From: Holothuria scabra
Taxonomy: Eukaryota; Echinodermata; Holothuroidea; Aspidochirotida; Holothuriidae
Assembly: GCA_037179385.1 (NCBI GenBank)
Contig: CM074190.1
Span: forward strand, 8,891,784-8,955,783
Length of the DNA: 64,000 nt
Direction: 5' to 3'
The notes under the pieces are model-generated. The model was not told the origin of the DNA. It saw nothing but the letters and a program-made list of their open reading frames with translations, and ran no database searches. The translations under genes were made by a program, and so were the position numbers. Each line of letters begins with the position of its first letter. Positions within the stretch are counted from its first letter, which is position 1. Shown here piece by piece: positions 52,501 through 58,500 of this stretch.

Positions 52501-55500
52501 GCTTACATTTATAGTAAAAGATAAAAACAGGAATTAAAGTCCATGCTGGTATTCTTGGCTTAGAGCCACTGTATTCCAACAAGAGTATTCAAAAACCAAC
52601 TCATAATTTCATATGTGGTGTGCTTTCAGTAAAGCAACTCTTCCATAGGTATGTTTCAGTCTGTAATGGATTCAAGTATGTAATACATATTGTCATGTAT
52701 TCAGTGTAATACAGGAAATGTATTGATGTTTTGGTTTTGTCCAAACCTGTACATTCTGTTTGCAATATTGTTAATCGGTGGCATGTTTAGATTGCTTCTT
52801 ATCACATATATTAAGTGGAAATAAAAAAATAATTTTATATATTTGGAATAATATGTCTTGATTAAAAGGGAGAAGGTGAGGGATGACAGAGAGGACATGA
52901 AATATGTAGTTTATTTTCTTCAATATTTAGTGATATTTGGGATAAAACAGGAACAAAATGAAAAGTTACATTTGCGGATTGTAGGGATGGAATGTTAGGA
53001 AGCACATGCAACATTTCTTGCATTACTACATGGGCCATTGCTCAGACAGAACAACTTGACATGCTCACAATATCTGATGCAAATGGTTTTAATGTGGGGA
53101 GTATGTTTGACTTGTGGGCATGATAAAGGACTATTGGAAGGGGAGTAATGCTCAGAAATATTCACTTTTTTTTTAAATTATTTGGCTTTGAATGTAAAAG
53201 AAGTTGCAGTAAAACTGACACAATTTGTGTAAAATTTAATTAGAATGTAGATGGGATTTTTATTGTTAGGATTCAAAAAGATTTGTCCACAATTTTATTT
53301 GTTAAATTTTTTGTCAGAAAGACAATCATACGAAGTAGGTCATCTTTATTGCTTATAGAAGTAGTGTAAATAAAGATTTTCCTTTATTTTTCGTATTTCA
53401 CGTAGTTATTTGTCCTATTTTGAGGGCTTTCTTTCTTGCCTTATTCATCTCCTTTTAATGTCATACATTAATTTTTCTGTAATCAAATCAAAGAGAGTTT
53501 ATGGTGTCTACAGAAATTTGTTTTATTTTCTTCAAAAGAATTACTTTTTTATTTTAGTATTGATAGTTTTAATGAAAGATGCAAATTTTATTTAGTGCAG
53601 CTTGCTGCCTTGTCTTGTAGCACTCAAGTCAAATAAAACATGAATATTGGTTATTACAATATGAACAGTAAAAGGAGCAAACCTACTTAATTTCACCTCA
53701 TATTAGCAAGCATGTTAAAGATAAACATATTCTTAGCTTTCTGAGTTTCATGAGTGTAACCATTTTGGGTTCTGAGTTGTATTTAGTGAATTAACCTTTT
53801 TGTATTTAACAAACAGTAAATATGACTGATAACCTGGGATAAATAGAACTTATGAAAATTTGTTATTAACCTAACAGTAGCACTAACATTGTATAGAATT
53901 GCATGAAGACAGTTAAGCATTGCCACAAGTATTAATTGAAATAAGTGTTACCTCGAAAATAATCTTACTGAGGAGAAATTCCATTGCCTAGGTTCTCAAG
54001 TGGCTCTCCATAGAAACTGTGAGTCTGAATTTAACTAAAGCTTATTCATTGAAGCTCTTACTTTTGGAAAAACCTTTTATGAAAGTAGTCATGTTAATGT
54101 AGCCCGCCGCCTGAAACATAATGTGAGAGCCGTAGTGTTAGGGTTATGCATCAACTCCAGGCAATGAATTAAAGTCACTGTTGCTTCAATCAACTTTAAT
54201 ACAAGGGGGGTAGTTTCTTAGAAATTCATCTCATGGTTGCAAGTTGTGTGTTAAAGATGTGTGCCAATTGTTTTAAAATAATAACCCAATAGTAGTCATA
54301 TTGAAGTGACTTTGACATATTCATTGCAAATTTAATATGAGCATATCATTAGAAGAACAATGCCTGAATGCATGTGCAGACTTGCAGTTTGTTCTAGGTA
54401 CTGTGACATACAAACTGTTACTATGATAGACAAGCTTTAGAGCAGCTGTTGTGTGTTGGAGAGTTAGTTATAAATAAGTGATAACCTGGCAGAATTTTCA
54501 GAAGTATAAAGAGTGTTTTATTTGTGGGAAATGGGTGCATTCACTGTAGATTGTGCTGCAGCAGAGTTGTACTGTTCTTTCATTAGCCATCTGTAATTAT
54601 TAGCATAGTACTCACTTTATGGTATTTATTTCTTACATCATCCTGCCTTAGTAGTACTTAAGACTGTATTTTCAAGCTAAATCAGACTATTTCAAAATTT
54701 TTTCAAACCACTATTATTTTGTTGGGGTCCTCTGCAGTATGTGTTAGTATTATACAACAAACCTTCCTCTTTTGTGGTTCATACTTAGCAATGTTTAACT
54801 GTAACTGTAGTACTAGTTAAACTGTAAGTAACAGTACATAATTCAAACAGGGCTCAGAATCACAGTGTACCATCATAAAGGGTTTAGTGTGTGAGACATT
54901 CCTTGTTTTCGTTTATTTATAAACTTGGCCATGAAATAATAGCTATAGTTAGTTATATGGATGAGATTTAATGACAATCCAACACAAATGTGTTATATAG
55001 TGACAAGTAGATACTAAGATTCAGTTAAAAATGGTTTCTAATATGTTCAAGTTCAAGTTAGGTTTAATATTCAGCTCTAGTATAGTGCAAGTCCATCCTA
55101 GTCACCTCTTATGAACTACAGGTGGGAAATACCTTATTGTGGCATATTCTGCAACCCCCAGCCTACCGGTGGGGCAAAAATATCTTTAGCTTGTTGAAAT
55201 TTAAAGATGTCAATTACTTCAACAATATCAGAACATTGTTTTGGCTAATTTATTCATACAGTGAAGCAATTGTGTCACAGTTGCAGAAAAGGTCTGAGAC
55301 AAAATTTAAAAGGTGACATGTGGATTTGACAAATTCATGAAACTTTTGTGGCCTCTGCTTGTGGCAGTTTTAATTTTTTCTGAAATAATTAGGAAAAGGA
55401 AATTCGATTAATTTTCATGGAAGTAAGGGGTTGGTAGCAAACTTATCAAGGATAAAAGGATGTAGTAGAATTTACCCCTCAGAGGAATAGATATTGGATA

Positions 55501-58500
55501 GATTAACTTTCAACAACTTAGCTGCTGGGATTGTGTGTAATGCTCATTAAGGTATCATTGATATACAATGCCTTACAGCTAACAAATAACTTGTCACCTT
55601 TTCCTGAGTCTGCTCCAGCAAATGGATTTTGTGTTTAATCATGATAGGTGCAAAAAAAAAAAAAAAATGGCATCTGAAGAACTTTTAATGTTTGTATATA
55701 AGTACTAGGTGTAGTTTCTTTACTAATAAAGATTTTTCCTGCATGATATTATTCTTAACATATGCTAATTTGGTGGTGTGGCATTTTTTGAAAACAATCT
55801 GACAAATTCAGAATTTATACAATTCAGTTTTCATCTCATAAACAAAGTAGTACTTATCGGCCAATTTCTCATATCATGCAAGCATGTTTCTATTCCTTAA
55901 CTGTTTATAAAATCATAGGTTGATCTGAAATGATGTCTCATTGGAAGCAATAAAAGTTTACAAAGTATTCTACATGATAGACCACCATTTCTTTTTATTT
56001 TTCTTTAGATTGTCATAATTCCAACATGAGTTGTGTAATGCCATCTACATTCTAGCAATTTTGACAGCTATGCTGCCATCTATATATATTTAAATTCCAT
56101 GTGGTTTTATATCCCTAGACTTTTCATTTTTGGGGGCCATCAATGTTGACTGTTCTTCAGTGCATTGAGAGTAACAATATACCAGTCCAGAAACTGCTAA
56201 TCAAGAATGGAACTGGCATTCCAGGAAAACCCAGGAGCCCTTAAAATCTGACTGTTGAATTTATTTAAATAAAATGTTGTACTGACTGGTTTTTCATATG
56301 ATGAATGTTAAGCTGATGCTTAAAACAGTAGGCCAGAACTCTGTAGTGCAGTTATGACACAAGTTACTTTTCTGACTCTCCATCTAGCTATTGCCTTCTC
56401 CCCTTTGCAGTTCATCAATATTTTTTCTTTTTTGGAACAAAGAATTATGTGATCCTATATATATTTGATCTTAGTATTTGTAAATCTTACCATCAGTCTA
56501 AATGACCCGTCAGAAATTACACTGTACCATAAAAATTATCCACAAATCCAAAAAACTATCCACAAATCCATTCAAAGGACTCATTTCAATCTTGTGGCTG
56601 AATTAAAAATGATGTTGATGTAATTACATTAACTCATTTTAATATTGTTTTCTGTTTCAAAATTTTTGGGGCTGGATGTTTGAATTCTTGCTCAACTCTG
56701 ACTAGAACATCTGAGGAGGTAAAGGGGGGGAGTTAGGGTTAACTAGACAACATTGACTGTTCAGTGTTTTGGACTTGTCAACAATGAGGATTGGGTATGG
56801 GGGGAATTTTTCTCTCTGTTTCTGATGTACCCCTTGAAAACTCAATACCAGCAATGATCAGCAAACAACTCTTGGGTTTACATATCTAGTCTGTATGGCA
56901 TTCCTTAATGAAGAAACTCCTCATAAACTTCATAAGTGGTAAGTACATTTTCTGTTCTTGTTGAAATTTATTTGGATCTTTTGAACTGGCCAAAAGATTT
57001 ATTTTTTATTTTTATTTTTTTTTTATTCATTATTTTATACCAAAAGGTAAGTATTGTTGCATGTGTTAGGGATAAGTAAATCTAAACATCATTTGCATCA
57101 GAGTTAAAGGTGTACATTGTTGGAGGGGGGAAAACCATTATTCAATGTGCAATGTGTGATTGAGGGCTAAGGTATTAATTGGGACTTCTTTTACAGTTTT
57201 TCAGGAGGGATAGTTAAGACCTCACAAAGGCACTAACTTTCCAGGAATATTTTTTTTATACCTTAGTAATAATGACAGGCTGTAGGAAATTTTTTTCAGT
57301 CATCATGGTTTGCAAGGTGCATCATATTGACATGAAAGATGGGATGCTTGTGTGTAAACAGGTATATATATATAAACGAGGGGTAGGGGTTGAAGGTGAA
57401 GAAGAAACTGTTTGTGATTCCTTAAACTTACTGACACTTCAGCAAACATCATGAGGTTAACAGCAATCTCCCTGGACTGAATTTTTGTCAAGGTACTCCT
57501 CAGTTGAAGGTGTATCTCTTAGAAAATGTTAGCTAAAATCAAAGTTGTATGTAATTATAGCATTCTCTTGTGACTAAAAACTTTGCTGATTATCATCATT
57601 ACTCAGTATTAACACTGAGAGTATTGTTGTTTGATCTGTTGAAAGGTTAAACATTAATAACTCTTGTCTGTGTGGTTCAACCTTTTGTCCAGGCAGCTGA
57701 AACACCATTGCAAATTTAGTCAGGGTGCATCACCCTAACAAAACAGCTAGTGAAGGACACTGGTTTCATGTAATTGTTCATTTGTAATTCAATTGTATGG
57801 TACCTTTTTTACACCTAAAATGATAACTCTTTTCCTAGATAAAGTTAAACATTTTTTAGTCACTTAGCCAGGTCATACTGCATTCCAATCATGAGGTTAT
57901 GAGTAGAATCAATAGGACTTTGCATTTTCCCCATTATATCTGTATGCATGTAAGCCTTCAATTGGAATAAACACCAGACAAACTTTATATTACATAGAGT
58001 TCAATTTGTTACATAAAATTGTTTTCCGTAGTTATTGGATGGTTGACTGTATCCCATGTTATCCCATGTTACTGCAATCACACTAATACGTTTTACCTGC
58101 TGCTATTTTGTAGTAACTTTTCTCAAAACTTTCCTTTCTAAAAAGGTTCACCTGTGTTGTCTCCTACAAAAACTATCACTGTTACTCAAGATAACTCAGC
58201 TCCACCACAGGAAAATATCCAGGAGGAAGAGAATCATGTAAAGAAAGTTAAGGTAAAGAGATGAAGAACATATTTATGATTTATGATGTCTTGTTATTCA
58301 AATTACAAAGGCTTTGCTATTAGATCACACATCCCTCATCCTCTGCACAGTTTGCACTGTGGTATAGACAAATCCAGACAGCAAGTGGTGGTCTGATTTC
58401 AGTCGGCCATAACTGGGGTCCATTACCTTTAATCTTTTGATTTTCTTGCTGACCTGTATCATGGATGGTTTTACACTAAATTGTATCTTGATATTTTCAT

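Larger units (their letters stand above)
46895..58145 (+). other. Intron after exon 10 (repeat-poor, 11.25 kb)
   Basis: The longest intron. It contains the possible read-through terminus (to 47037) but none of the SINE, MITE or Helentron families recognised elsewhere. A short local repeat (tatccacaaatcca) occurs at about 56540-56570, and an A-run near 55650. Confidence 0.75.

Noticed and set aside
58056..58241. ORF in phase 0 across exon 11
   Set aside because: It includes the intron and acceptor and ends in a stop; the phase 1 frame matches the FARP linker and joins both neighbours.
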